Counted from the stretch's first letter, positions 52,319-60,216 are shown. The stretch: 64,000 nt of DNA from CAWUEX02 sp963921305 (GCA_963921305.4 CAWUEX030000002.1:744001-808000), one strand, 5' to 3'. Made by a program: numbers and translations. Notes: a model not told the origin generated them from the sequence alone.

Positions 52319-53455
52319 ATGTACATTAACTTCTGGTACCCGACCGTTCGCAGTGAAGACCTCACCGACACGCCACAGAAAGTCAAAATTCTTGGACAAC
52401 ACTTTGTCGTGTTCCGGGACTCGAGTGGAGACGCTCATTGCTTGTCGAATGTCTGCACGCACCGGGGCGGGTCGCTTGCTGGCGGCAAGTTGCGCGGCGA
52501 TTGTGTCGAGTGCCCCTACCATGGCTGGCAGTTCAACGGTGACGGTGAATGCGTGAAAATTCCGTCCATCGGCACGGACGGCAAGATTCCACCGCGCACC
52601 AAGATCGACAGCTACCCTGTGCAGGAAAAGTACGGCATCGTTTTCGCGTTCCTCGGTGACCTTCCCGAAGCCGAGCGCCCCGACATTTATGAGATCGAGG
52701 AATATGGAAGAGAAGGCTGGCGCTGCAACGACATCGTCGCCCTGGATGTGAACTACAATTATGAACGCTCGATCGAAAACGGCCTGGACCCGGCCCATAA
52801 CGAGTTCGTGCACCCGACGCACGGCTACGAGGGCGACCGCGACGACTACACCATGGAAATCGACGACGTGCAGGACACGCCGCTCGGCTGTGGGTTCTGG
52901 CACACCTTCACGTCACCCGAGTTGAAAGACTCGACCATGAACAAGGTACGCAATGTATCGGGCGATCTGCAGGCAGGCGCATGGCATTACGGCCCCAACG
53001 TCCTCATCACGCACATTCACATGACGACGGAAAACTGGATGCACCAGTACTTTTTCGAAGCACCGGTGGATGAAACCCACACCCGTATCTTTTTCGTCAA
53101 CATGCGCAACTGCCTGATGGACCCGCAGCACGACGCCAAGATTCATGAACGCAATCTGGTGATTGCCGATCAGGACATTCAGGTGCTGACCCCACTTGAG
53201 CCGGCAATGACCCCGCCGGACATGACCCACGAAAACATGATGCCGGCAGACGCTGTTGTCGTGAAATACCGCAAGTGGCTTAAAGAGTGGGATGACAACG
53301 GCTGGCGCATCGACGTCGATGCCGTCAAAGCAGGAGAGAATAAGGTTGCTTATGCGATCCCCAGTCCGGCCCGCCGTACGGCAAAAGGATGGGTGATTGA
53401 TCCGGTGCCGACTCTCCCCGCCCGCGGCGCGGCAGCCCAGCAGGCGGCAGAGTAG
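52319..53455 (+). CDS. Rieske non-haem iron oxygenase alpha-type subunit
   Basis: A 378-residue ring-hydroxylating-type oxygenase. The N-terminal Rieske domain has Cys46-x-His48 (NVCTHRGGSLAGG) and Cys65-x2-His68 (DCVECPYHGWQF). The catalytic domain carries the mononuclear iron motif in ENGLDPAHNEFVHPTHG (His160 and His165). The carboxylate third ligand lies further on and is not marked by a clear motif. Family members hydroxylate, demethylate or desaturate aromatic or other substrates, using electrons from a ferredoxin and reductase. Neither partner is encoded beside it. An FGE-domain gene lies 133 bp upstream. The substrate is unknown. Confidence 0.92.
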   Translation: MYINFWYPTVRSEDLTDTPQKVKILGQHFVVFRDSSGDAHCLSNVCTHRGGSLAGGKLRGDCVECPYHGWQFNGDGECVKIPSIGTDGKIPPRTKIDSYPVQEKYGIVFAFLGDLPEAERPDIYEIEEYGREGWRCNDIVALDVNYNYERSIENGLDPAHNEFVHPTHGYEGDRDDYTMEIDDVQDTPLGCGFWHTFTSPELKDSTMNKVRNVSGDLQAGAWHYGPNVLITHIHMTTENWMHQYFFEAPVDETHTRIFFVNMRNCLMDPQHDAKIHERNLVIADQDIQVLTPLEPAMTPPDMTHENMMPADAVVVKYRKWLKEWDDNGWRIDVDAVKAGENKVAYAIPSPARRTAKGWVIDPVPTLPARGAAAQQAAE

Positions 53456-53490
53456 TCGCTGCATCGCATCCGCCGCAGATTTAGGTGTAA

Positions 53491-53525
53491 AGGCGCGAGC
53501 CCGCTCTTTACAGGCGCGAGCCCGC
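53491..53525. repeat. Short direct duplication at a gene 3' end
   Basis: AGGCGCGAGCCCGC occurs at 53491-53504 and 53512-53525, a 21-base period. The second copy encodes the last residues (AGSRL) of the small membrane protein, and the first lies just past its stop, so the gene end looks duplicated. Confidence 0.7.
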
Positions 53526-53714
53526 GACGACCGCTGCGGTGGCGAACAGCGCGGCCAGTGCGACCAGCGGCAGCGGGTCGGTCATGTATGCGCCAATCAT
53601 CGCGCCGCAGAGAAACATGCCGAGCACGCAGATCGCGATCAGACCAATCCACAGCACCCGCTCCCCGCCAGTGGTCTTGTGATGGGAACTAGGTCTCTGC
53701 GACATCTCTGACAT
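53508..53714 (-). CDS. Small membrane protein, copy A of a tandem pair
   Basis: A 68-residue protein from ATG 53714, nine bases after GGAGG; the frame can be read back to 53759. A basic and polar N-terminus (SQRPSSHHKTTGGERV) precedes two membrane segments joined by a short loop (LWIGLIAICVLGMFLCGAMI, AYMTDPLPLVALAALFATAA). It is closely similar to the downstream-numbered copy at 53854-54060, sharing LGMFLCGAMI and DPLPL. Its own promoter is at 53797-53826. I do not recognise the family. A small inner-membrane stress or regulatory peptide is possible. Confidence 0.68.
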   Translation of the reverse strand: MSEMSQRPSSHHKTTGGERVLWIGLIAICVLGMFLCGAMIGAYMTDPLPLVALAALFATAAVVAGSRL

Positions 53715-53796
53715 ATGCACCATCCTCCGGTGGGAAACCCGCCCGACGTTGATGAACACTTATTTTTATATTGGGTCGAATAAGTTTCTACCCGAA

Positions 53797-53826
53797 ATTA
53801 TACACGCAAATGGAGAAAATCTTCAA
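53797..53826 (-). promoter_or_regulatory. Sigma-70-like promoter of small membrane protein copy A
   Basis: On the minus strand, TTGAAG (53821-53826) and a perfect TATAAT (53797-53802) are 18 bases apart. Transcription would begin near 53790, about 75 bases before the ATG. A 23-base stretch (53785-53807) covering this -10 recurs with one mismatch at 54134-54156 before copy B. Confidence 0.7.
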
Positions 53827-53853
53827 TAACTTCCGCAAATCTTATTTTGCGGG

Positions 53854-54060
53854 CTAAAGCCGCGTGCCAGCGACAATCGCCCCGGTGGCGAACAACGCGG
53901 CTAGCCCGATCAGCGGCAGCGGATCGTCGCGATAGGCCGGGATCATGGCCCCGCACAGGAACATCCCGATGACGCAAATCGAGATAATGGCGATCCATAA
54001 CGTCCGGCTGCCGTTGCGCTTGCGGCGCCGTTGCGACGGCTTCTGCGGTTTTTTCGTCAT
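53854..54060 (-). CDS. Small membrane protein, copy B of a tandem pair
   Basis: A 68-residue protein from ATG 54060. The N-terminus is strongly basic (TKKPQKPSQRRRKRNGSR), followed by two membrane segments (LWIAIISICVIGMFLCGAMI, AYRDDPLPLIGLAALFATGA). Similarity to copy A at 53508-53714 is high in the membrane half and low in the tails, as expected for a tandem duplication followed by divergence. Upstream is a promoter with an identical -10. A weak CGGAACAG site precedes the ATG. Function unknown. Confidence 0.68.
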   Translation of the reverse strand: MTKKPQKPSQRRRKRNGSRTLWIAIISICVIGMFLCGAMIPAYRDDPLPLIGLAALFATGAIVAGTRL

Positions 54061-54145
54061 CAAACTGTTCCGATGTTGAGGAACCCCCGCTTGACGTGCC
54101 CGGGAACCAATAGATTGTTTTTATTCAAATATATTTCTACTCGAA

Positions 54146-54175
54146 ATTATACACGCCTTCCGAGTGTTAACGCAA
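54146..54175 (-). promoter_or_regulatory. Sigma-70-like promoter of small membrane protein copy B
   Basis: TTGCGT (54170-54175) and TATAAT (54146-54151) on the minus strand, 18-base spacing. The surrounding 23 bases match the promoter of copy A with one mismatch, so gene and promoter were duplicated together. The -35 boxes differ. Confidence 0.65.
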
Positions 54176-54248
54176 CAGGACTCGCCGTTTGCGTATAAAC
54201 AGTTGAGTTGTTTAGGTTTTTAGGTTTAGGCGGTGAGACCGGCGCGGC

Positions 54249-54722
54249 TTAGCGCACCGGGTCAGATTTTGCGGGCGTCGTATCGATAAAGCGGTGAATC
54301 AACCATTCACCGTTGGCTTGGCGTTTAAATACCGACAGGTTGAGACGCTCCTCCGTAAACGACGGCGCCTCCACGCCTGGACGCGGTGAGCCCTTCAAGG
54401 TCGAGCGGGTGATGACGGTTGCGGTGTCACCATCAACATCGATGTTGAGAATGTCGTTGTCCGTGGACATCAAGTAACTCTTCATCGCCGGCGCAAAATA
54501 AGCGCGTAGATCTGCACGGCCGTTTACCGGAGGCCGGCGCGGCGAAATGTGCCACGTGTCTTCGGTATAGTGACTCACCATCGCATCAGCATCCCCGGCG
54601 TTGTACGCGGCAATGGCTGCCGCCCGGCGTTCGATGACAGCCTCACGGACTGAGTCGAGGGTTTCAGCGACCGCACTTCCTGAGAGCGCTAAACCAATTA
54701 GAACAACAGAAAGAAACCGCAT
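54249..54722 (-). CDS. Secreted NTF2-like (SnoaL/DUF4440-type) protein
   Basis: A 157-residue protein with a signal peptide (MRFLSVVLIGLALSGSAVA). The mature part is one NTF2-like cone-shaped domain: ERRAAAIAAYNAGDADAMVS, HYTEDTWHISPRRPPVNGRA, DNDILNIDVDGDTATVITRS and the end WLIHRFIDTTPA. ATG 54722 is used; the frame extends to 54872 within the amine oxidase gene. It starts 4 bp after the amine oxidase stop, so the two form a transcript. Such domains bind small molecules or act as isomerases, and both this and its neighbour are exported, so they may share a substrate in the periplasm. Confidence 0.85.
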   Translation of the reverse strand: MRFLSVVLIGLALSGSAVAETLDSVREAVIERRAAAIAAYNAGDADAMVSHYTEDTWHISPRRPPVNGRADLRAYFAPAMKSYLMSTDNDILNIDVDGDTATVITRSTLKGSPRPGVEAPSFTEERLNLSVFKRQANGEWLIHRFIDTTPAKSDPVR

Positions 54723-54726
54723 TTCA

Positions 54727-56157
54727 TCACCCCAACGCATCCATGACTTCGAGCGCAGCGCGCTCGCCAGACTCCATGGCGCCTTCCAGGCCACGTGTAG
54801 AGTCGGACGTGTGCTCGCCGGCAAAATGGACCCCGCCGGTGGGCTTGGCCATTTCGCTTTTGTATCTGGCAATCATGCCCGGACGCCAAAAGGCATACAT
54901 GCCACCAGCATAGGGATCATTCACCCAAGACCAGGATCGCGCCACCTTGACGTGCCCCTTGGCCGCAGGCCGGGCCGCTTCGACATCGGCGATGATGCGC
55001 CGGTCGGCATCGTCTTTCGGCAGGCGGCTGAGATACTGGGCCAGACGCCCGGTCGAGAACACGTACAACCCGACCACTTCACCGTCGACGGCTTGCGCGC
55101 TAATCCGTCCAGGGGTGGTATCCATCCACATGCCGGGGGGCAAGCCATCATCTTCCCAGTAGTTGCGGCTGGTCTCTAGAATCGCATGGAAGCACGCGCC
55201 ATAAGGCAGGGTCTGGACAGCTTCGGCCTGCACACCATTCAAAGGCGGATCGAACGCCACAAAGCGCAGCGCCGAAAACGGCAGCGTGACGATCGCTTTT
55301 CGCCCTTTGAAGACGCGCCCGTCTTCGGCCACGACTTCGACCCCACCAACGCCGGGGCGGATGCCCTTCACCGGTGTGTTTTGATGAATAGTCGCATTCA
55401 GCGCATTCGCCATCGCAAGCGGCAAACTGGAGTTACCGCCCTCGATGTCCCAGAACATCGGCGGACCGCCATCGCCCTGGTGACGGCCAAAGTTCCACAC
55501 GTGCATCATATGTACGGCGGACAAGTCATCGATGGTGTGCCCGTAGCCGGGATTGGTGTCCATGCCGAGACGAATTTCCGTGTCGGCATGGCCTTTCCCC
55601 CGCATAAAGTTGAGCAACGAGTCATCTTGAGCGGTGATGGAGTCCTCCCACCAGGACTCGAGATCGCCGAACAGTTTGTACTTGTCGATCATCCGGAACC
55701 GGTACGCTCCCGGCGTCAGCTCCCGTGCCTCGCCGGCAAACGGATTGAGCGGATGATCGGCCCAGTCACTGTTCTGAATGTTCGTTCCTTTGATGTGGAT
55801 GTGATTGCCGAAGCCGCTGCCGACCGCGCCCTTTTTCTTCACCCCCAGGCGATCGCAGAAGTCGATAAACCGGGCGTACATGCTGCCGACCGGGCCGCCG
55901 CCCGCCTCCGGCTGGCCCGGCAGGTCGCGCATGGTGTAACAGCGCCCGCCGATGCGGTCTTTGGCTTCGACGATGGTTGTCGTATAGCCCATCTCCTCCA
56001 GCCAGCTGGCCGCTGTGAGTCCGGCCAGCCCCGCACCGACAATGACCACGTCCGCCGTGTCGGCCGCTCTTGCAAACCGGGGAGCCATAACAGGTGCCAA
56101 CGCGGTCCCGGCCATCAGACCGAGAGACCGGCGGCGGGACAGGGGCAGGATGGGCAT
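54727..56157 (-). CDS. Tat-exported FAD-dependent amine oxidase
   Basis: A 476-residue flavin monoamine oxidase-family protein. The N-terminal twin-arginine signal (LSRRRSLGLMAGTALAPVMA) predicts export of the folded holoenzyme to the periplasm. The FAD site follows: DVVIVGAGLAGLTAASWLEE with VEAKDRIGGRCYT. The C-terminal flavin motif is GVHFAGEHTSDSTRGLEGAM followed by ESGERAALEVM. The family oxidises amines, polyamines or amino acids with O2, giving H2O2 and an aldehyde or imine. The substrate is not evident. It lies 118 bp after the FGE-VOC gene and 4 bp before the NTF2-like gene, all of which are secreted, which suggests a periplasmic oxidative pathway. Confidence 0.92.
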   Translation of the reverse strand: MPILPLSRRRSLGLMAGTALAPVMAPRFARAADTADVVIVGAGLAGLTAASWLEEMGYTTTIVEAKDRIGGRCYTMRDLPGQPEAGGGPVGSMYARFIDFCDRLGVKKKGAVGSGFGNHIHIKGTNIQNSDWADHPLNPFAGEARELTPGAYRFRMIDKYKLFGDLESWWEDSITAQDDSLLNFMRGKGHADTEIRLGMDTNPGYGHTIDDLSAVHMMHVWNFGRHQGDGGPPMFWDIEGGNSSLPLAMANALNATIHQNTPVKGIRPGVGGVEVVAEDGRVFKGRKAIVTLPFSALRFVAFDPPLNGVQAEAVQTLPYGACFHAILETSRNYWEDDGLPPGMWMDTTPGRISAQAVDGEVVGLYVFSTGRLAQYLSRLPKDDADRRIIADVEAARPAAKGHVKVARSWSWVNDPYAGGMYAFWRPGMIARYKSEMAKPTGGVHFAGEHTSDSTRGLEGAMESGERAALEVMDALG

Positions 56158-56275
56158 CGGTCAGACCTCCATTTTTCGGTCGATAACAGCGTTCAAGTAC
56201 GTATTTGTCCGGTCAAACTGGCGTGCATGGGCTCGAACCGAGCAAAATTCCGGAAAAGAACTTTGCGCCCCGGCG

Positions 56276-57682
56276 TCATTCGGACTCGACCTGCTGCACA
56301 ATCACCCTCATGCCGTCCGGACTGTACACCGTGCCCTCGTAACCGACTGTGCTGGTTTGCTGCCCGGTCAGGCGCGAGGGCTCAGACGCGATCGTCACAC
56401 CCATCGCTTTAAGCTTTTCGAACGCCGCAAAAATGTCGGGCACCTTGACCACCACCAGCGCGTCGCCCGCCTGCGGACCGTCGAAGCCCTCCCGTGCAAA
56501 TTCGCCGCCACTGGACCCGAGTAGACCGATCATCGGCCCACCACCCGGCGAGGTCATAGTGACGAAGTGAGCCTTGCTGCCTTCATCCAGCCCGAGGGAC
56601 CGCGGTGTTTCCTCACCGCCGAACGCCGTGTTCTCGAAGCTGACTTGGTAGCCCAAGGCATCCGTCCAGAATGCCTTCGTCTTCTCGACATCGCCCGCGA
56701 ACAGGGTCATGCGCCGGATCGTCGTACCTTCGCCCATGCCGGTGCCCGTGCCCAGGTCACGGGCAACCCGGAACCCGAACTGCGTGTTGCGCTTCTCGAT
56801 CGGATCACGCCCTGGCCAGGCGATGCGGTTGCGTTCAGGTGCGGACAACCAGCCGCCGCCGCGGGTGGTGTGCCTGTCGCAGCCGACGTCCCAGGTCCAG
56901 GCGGAGCCGTCGCGCGGGCGGCCGATGTGCGTCGCCGCCCAACAGTCTTCCGTCCACTCCCAGACGTTGCCGATCATGTCATAGAGGCCGAACGCGTTCG
57001 GCTTGAACTGGCCGACCGGCGCCAGATCGGCATAGCCGTCGCGGCAGGTCGCCGGGAACCAGGGGAAGGGATACTCCTCAGCGCCATCCAGATCAAAAGT
57101 GTTGGCCCACTGACAGGCCTCGTTCGGGTTGTTGCCCCAGAAGCGTGATGTGGTTGTTCCAGCACGCGCGGCATACTCCCACTCTGCTTCGGTCAGCAGG
57201 CGGTAGCGCTTGTTAGTGATCTGCGACAGCCACGCTACGTAAGCTTTGGCGTCGTTCCACGACACACAACCGACCGGATGCTCATCCCGCACGCGGCGCG
57301 GCTGACGGCGGTCCTGCCAGTTGGCGGTTGGGTCATCATTGAACCCGATTTCATCCGACCACACCCGGCACTCGTCTTTCACCACGTGTCCGGTGGCTTC
57401 GACGAATTCTTCGAACTGACCGTGGGTCACTTCGTAGCGCCCGGCGAGAAACATGTAGCCGATATCGATCTTCACCTGCGGTCCCTCGCCGCGGCTGAGA
57501 TCGATCTCGCGCGCATCGAGCCGGGTGCCCATCATGAACGTACCTGGCGGGATCGCGACCAGTTCCGGGCACTCCTCGCAATCCTGGATTACGTCCCCGG
57601 GTGCCAGATCAGCATCGCTTTGCCCAAGTGCCGGCGCGGTAAATAGAGCGGCGGTCAGTCCCGCCATGACAAATGCACGCAT
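56276..57682 (-). CDS. FGE-sulfatase domain fused to a VOC domain (third paralogue)
   Basis: A 468-residue secreted fusion from ATG 57682. A signal peptide (about 1-27) is followed by PGDVIQDCEECPELVAIPPG and an FGE-sulfatase domain (about 34-310: YEVTHGQFEEFVEATGH, CVSWNDAKAYVAWLSQI, GNVWEWTEDCW, TTRGGGWLS, FGFRVARDL). A Gly/Thr linker leads to a VOC/glyoxalase domain (about 321-468: IRRMTLFAGDVEKTKAFWTD, VVVKVPDIFAAFEKLKAMG, SPDGMRVIVQQV). The FGE part lacks the catalytic cysteine pair. VOC domains bind a divalent metal or a small ligand. The pairing in one secreted chain is unusual and hints that the FGE-like fold has a metabolite-related role. It is 33 bp after the fourth paralogue. Confidence 0.88.
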   Translation of the reverse strand: MRAFVMAGLTAALFTAPALGQSDADLAPGDVIQDCEECPELVAIPPGTFMMGTRLDAREIDLSRGEGPQVKIDIGYMFLAGRYEVTHGQFEEFVEATGHVVKDECRVWSDEIGFNDDPTANWQDRRQPRRVRDEHPVGCVSWNDAKAYVAWLSQITNKRYRLLTEAEWEYAARAGTTTSRFWGNNPNEACQWANTFDLDGAEEYPFPWFPATCRDGYADLAPVGQFKPNAFGLYDMIGNVWEWTEDCWAATHIGRPRDGSAWTWDVGCDRHTTRGGGWLSAPERNRIAWPGRDPIEKRNTQFGFRVARDLGTGTGMGEGTTIRRMTLFAGDVEKTKAFWTDALGYQVSFENTAFGGEETPRSLGLDEGSKAHFVTMTSPGGGPMIGLLGSSGGEFAREGFDGPQAGDALVVVKVPDIFAAFEKLKAMGVTIASEPSRLTGQQTSTVGYEGTVYSPDGMRVIVQQVESE

Positions 57683-57715
57683 TATGTGCTCTCCCTGTCT
57701 CAAGCCTTTCCTGGC

Positions 57716-58651
57716 TTAGTTTAATTCTCGAACCACGCGGAATCCCAGATCATTCCCGCGGATCGTTGGGTCACCGCTGGCGCGCCGGGCCGGGCGGATG
57801 TTTGTCGGCCGGCTGAACCAGCCCCCGCCCCGCACCACGCGGCGCGGGCAACCACCCTCCCACACCCAGGCGCGGGCATTGGGCGGACGACCCCAGTAGC
57901 TCGCCGTATAGCAGTCGGTCACCCGCTCCCACAGGTTTCCCATCATATCGTAGAGGCCATAGGCGCTGGCTTGAAACTGCGCCACCGGTGCAACATCAGC
58001 GTAGCCGTCGCGGCAGCGGGCATAGGGCCAGGCGAACACATATTCTTTCTGCGCCGACACGTCATAACCGTTGGCGTGCTCGCAGGTCAGGGACAGCGAG
58101 ACGCCCTCGAAAGACGTGGTGCCACCCCATGGCCGGGGTGCGGTGGTTCCGGCACGCGCGGCGTATTCCCATTCGGACTCAGACGGCAAGCGATACACAT
58201 GACCTGTCGTCTCGGTCAGCCACGCGGTGTAGGCCAGCATTTCTTCGTAATCAAGGCACGCAACGGGATGCGAATCACGTGCGCGTCGTGGTTGGATGGG
58301 GTTTTCCCAATCTGCGTCAGGGTCCGTCGTGCCGCCTCCACCCGGGAGGATGACCTGACATCCTGACCCAGGTTCAAAACCGGTGGCTGCAACGAAGGCG
58401 CGGTATTGCGCAATCGTCACTTCGGTCTCGCCGATGGCGAACGGCTTTTCGATTGCAATGTTAATCGGCGGCCCCTCGCCAGACTCGACATTGACTTCAT
58501 AGGCACCGGTTGGCGTGCCCATTTCAAATTTACCAGCGGGCACCACAACAACGCGCGGACAGTCTTCGCAGTCTTGAATCACGTCACCAGGTGTTTGAGC
58601 CCATGCATGGGTAGCCAACAAACCGACGACAAGTCCAAGAAGCGATCTCAT
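57716..58651 (-). CDS. Secreted FGE-sulfatase domain protein (fourth paralogue)
   Basis: A 311-residue protein with a signal peptide (MRSLLGLVVGLLATHAWAQ). The mature part begins PGDVIQDCEDCPRVVVVPAG and shows ETEVTIAQYRAFVAATGFEP, VACLDYEEMLAYTAWLTE, LPSESEWEYAARAGT, GNLWERVTDCY, VWEGGCPRRVVRGGGWFSR and LGFRVVREL. The FGE cysteine pair after RGGGW is absent. Cys in TDCY and EGGC could form a disulfide that is shared with the third and fifth paralogues. Its ATG overlaps the stop of the fifth paralogue by 4 bp, so they are translated together. Confidence 0.87.
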   Translation of the reverse strand: MRSLLGLVVGLLATHAWAQTPGDVIQDCEDCPRVVVVPAGKFEMGTPTGAYEVNVESGEGPPINIAIEKPFAIGETEVTIAQYRAFVAATGFEPGSGCQVILPGGGGTTDPDADWENPIQPRRARDSHPVACLDYEEMLAYTAWLTETTGHVYRLPSESEWEYAARAGTTAPRPWGGTTSFEGVSLSLTCEHANGYDVSAQKEYVFAWPYARCRDGYADVAPVAQFQASAYGLYDMMGNLWERVTDCYTASYWGRPPNARAWVWEGGCPRRVVRGGGWFSRPTNIRPARRASGDPTIRGNDLGFRVVRELN

Positions 58652-59586
58652 GGCTTCGCCCTTTCGGCGCCCGTCAAATCCCGCGCAACCCGGAAGCCGC
58701 CGAAATCAAACCGGTGCGTTGCGTTGGCGTCGCCGTGATAACCCGGTCGGATGCGGGCGATCGAGGTCATCCACCCTCCGCCACGCTGAATGATACGCGC
58801 ACAGCCCCCCTCCCAGACCCAGGCCCGGCCGTCTTGCGGGCGGCCGACATGCGACTTCGTCGCGCAGTCCTCGGCGAATTCCCAGACATTGCCGAGCATG
58901 TCGTAGAGACCGAACGCGTTGGGCTCCAATGAACCGACCGGCGCGACGCCGGCGTGCCCATCGCGGCAAGCCATATGTGTCCAAGCCAGAGGATAGCGTT
59001 CGCGGCTATCGAGATCGTAAGCGTTGACCCAGCGGCAGCCCTGATGCGGACTGTTGCCCCAGGGGTACAGCGTATCAGCCCCTGCACGCGCGGCGTATTC
59101 CCACTCGGCCTCGGTTGGAAGGCGATAGGGCAGGCCAGTTTCCGCCGCCAGCCAAGCCACATAGAGCTTGGCATCCTGCCAGGAGATACAGCTCACCGGG
59201 TGGTTCGATCGAGGCCGCGCTGGCACACCGGGACGCTTCCAGGTCCGGTCGGGATCATCGTCATAACGCTGCAGGTCGTCGTTCCACACACGGCATAGAA
59301 TCGTCGGTTCGAAGTCCGTTGCTTGGGCGAAGGCATCAAATTGTGCGTGGGTGACTTCGGTCTGCCCGAGAGCGAAAGCCCGCGGGATCGTCATTTGGAT
59401 TGGCGGCTGCTCGCCGGTCTCATTGTCGATGTCGATGCCCAGCGGAGTCCCCATCCGGAACTCACCTGCAGGCACGACCACAAGGGGTGGACAAAACTCG
59501 CAGTCTTTAACGACATCCCCGGGTGCTGCAAACGCGGATGCTATGAGCGCCGAGATGGCGAGCGTGAAAGCACTTAAGAAACGCAC
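58648..59586 (-). CDS. Secreted FGE-sulfatase domain protein (fifth paralogue), first gene of the run
   Basis: A 312-residue protein with a signal peptide (MRFLSAFTLAISALIASAFA), then PGDVVKDCEFCPPLVVVPAG, QTEVTHAQFDAFAQATDF, VSCISWQDAKLYVAWLAAE, LPTEAEWEYAARAG, GNVWEFAEDCA, VWEGGCARIIQRGGGW and FGGFRVARDL. It too lacks the catalytic cysteine pair of formylglycine-generating enzyme. GTG 59586 follows a strong GGGGAGAGGG site. It heads a minus-strand run: this gene, the fourth paralogue, the FGE-VOC fusion, the amine oxidase and the NTF2-like gene. The promoter should be in the 100 bp before it. Confidence 0.87.
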   Translation of the reverse strand: MRFLSAFTLAISALIASAFAAPGDVVKDCEFCPPLVVVPAGEFRMGTPLGIDIDNETGEQPPIQMTIPRAFALGQTEVTHAQFDAFAQATDFEPTILCRVWNDDLQRYDDDPDRTWKRPGVPARPRSNHPVSCISWQDAKLYVAWLAAETGLPYRLPTEAEWEYAARAGADTLYPWGNSPHQGCRWVNAYDLDSRERYPLAWTHMACRDGHAGVAPVGSLEPNAFGLYDMLGNVWEFAEDCATKSHVGRPQDGRAWVWEGGCARIIQRGGGWMTSIARIRPGYHGDANATHRFDFGGFRVARDLTGAERAKP

Positions 59587-59685
59587 ATCCCTCTCCCCTT
59601 GCTGCGCGTTAGAACAGAAAGTTTAGTGAAGGCTGAGAGTGACTGCTAGTGGGCTTGTACTGGGCGTTGGCAAAGCCCGATGATC

Positions 59686-60216
59686 TTAATCGTCGTCTAT
59701 GGTTCGCGTTTCCAACCTCAGGTCAGCCAACAACTCTTCTGACGGCTGTCCTGTGATGTCCCGGTCCGAGACGATCTCATAGGTCTGGATTGCCATTATG
59801 GTGCGCCGTCCAAGGCTGCCGTCGATATCATCGGTATAGTAGCCGAGACGCTGAAGCTCTGTTTGAATGGCCCTGACAAGTTGCTGTTGGGGATCCGGTT
59901 CGGGCAGCGCTGCCACCTGATCTGCGGAACGGTCCTCACGGACGGTAGGAATCTCTGCGGGCGCTGGATCGGAGGCCGGAAGAGACCTGTGCAAGGAAGG
60001 CTCCGGTGCCTCGGGCTCAGGCACGGTGCGCTCTGGACGCGTGTCCGTTGCCTCGACGTCACTGGGCCTCTCCATCTTTGCAGTCCAGGACTCAACTGAG
60101 GCCGTTAGCGAAGAGAAAAACCAGACAGTTCCGGTCAGGATCAGGACACCACCAACCACCAGTGCCAGAACCGGCGCCGCACCGCTCCCTCCCTTATCAC
60201 TGTGAGGGTGGGTCAC
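59686..60216 (-). CDS. Membrane-anchored peptidoglycan-binding domain protein
   Basis: A 176-residue protein with one N-terminal membrane helix (about 14-38, PVLALVVGGVLILTGTVWFF), a proline- and acid-rich linker (about 50-105), and a C-terminal PG_binding_1-type three-helix domain (about 108-165, QLVRAIQTELQRLGYYTDDI, DGSLGRRTIMAIQTYEIVSD). This suggests an inner-membrane protein reaching across the periplasm to the cell wall. The start is GTG 60216. It follows the molybdenum-enzyme gene by 22 bp on the same strand but is functionally distinct. Confidence 0.83.
   Translation of the reverse strand: MTHPHSDKGGSGAAPVLALVVGGVLILTGTVWFFSSLTASVESWTAKMERPSDVEATDTRPERTVPEPEAPEPSLHRSLPASDPAPAEIPTVREDRSADQVAALPEPDPQQQLVRAIQTELQRLGYYTDDIDGSLGRRTIMAIQTYEIVSDRDITGQPSEELLADLRLETRTIDDD

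Noticed and set aside
54205..54232. Repeated TTTAGG-like units, telomere-like at first sight
   Set aside because: Only three imperfect units in a short AT-rich gap before the NTF2-like gene; most likely chance.
55186..56412. A long plus-strand open frame of about 400 codons
   Set aside because: It is exactly antisense to the well-supported amine oxidase gene, and its translation is rich in Arg, His and Gln with no domain; a high-GC shadow frame.
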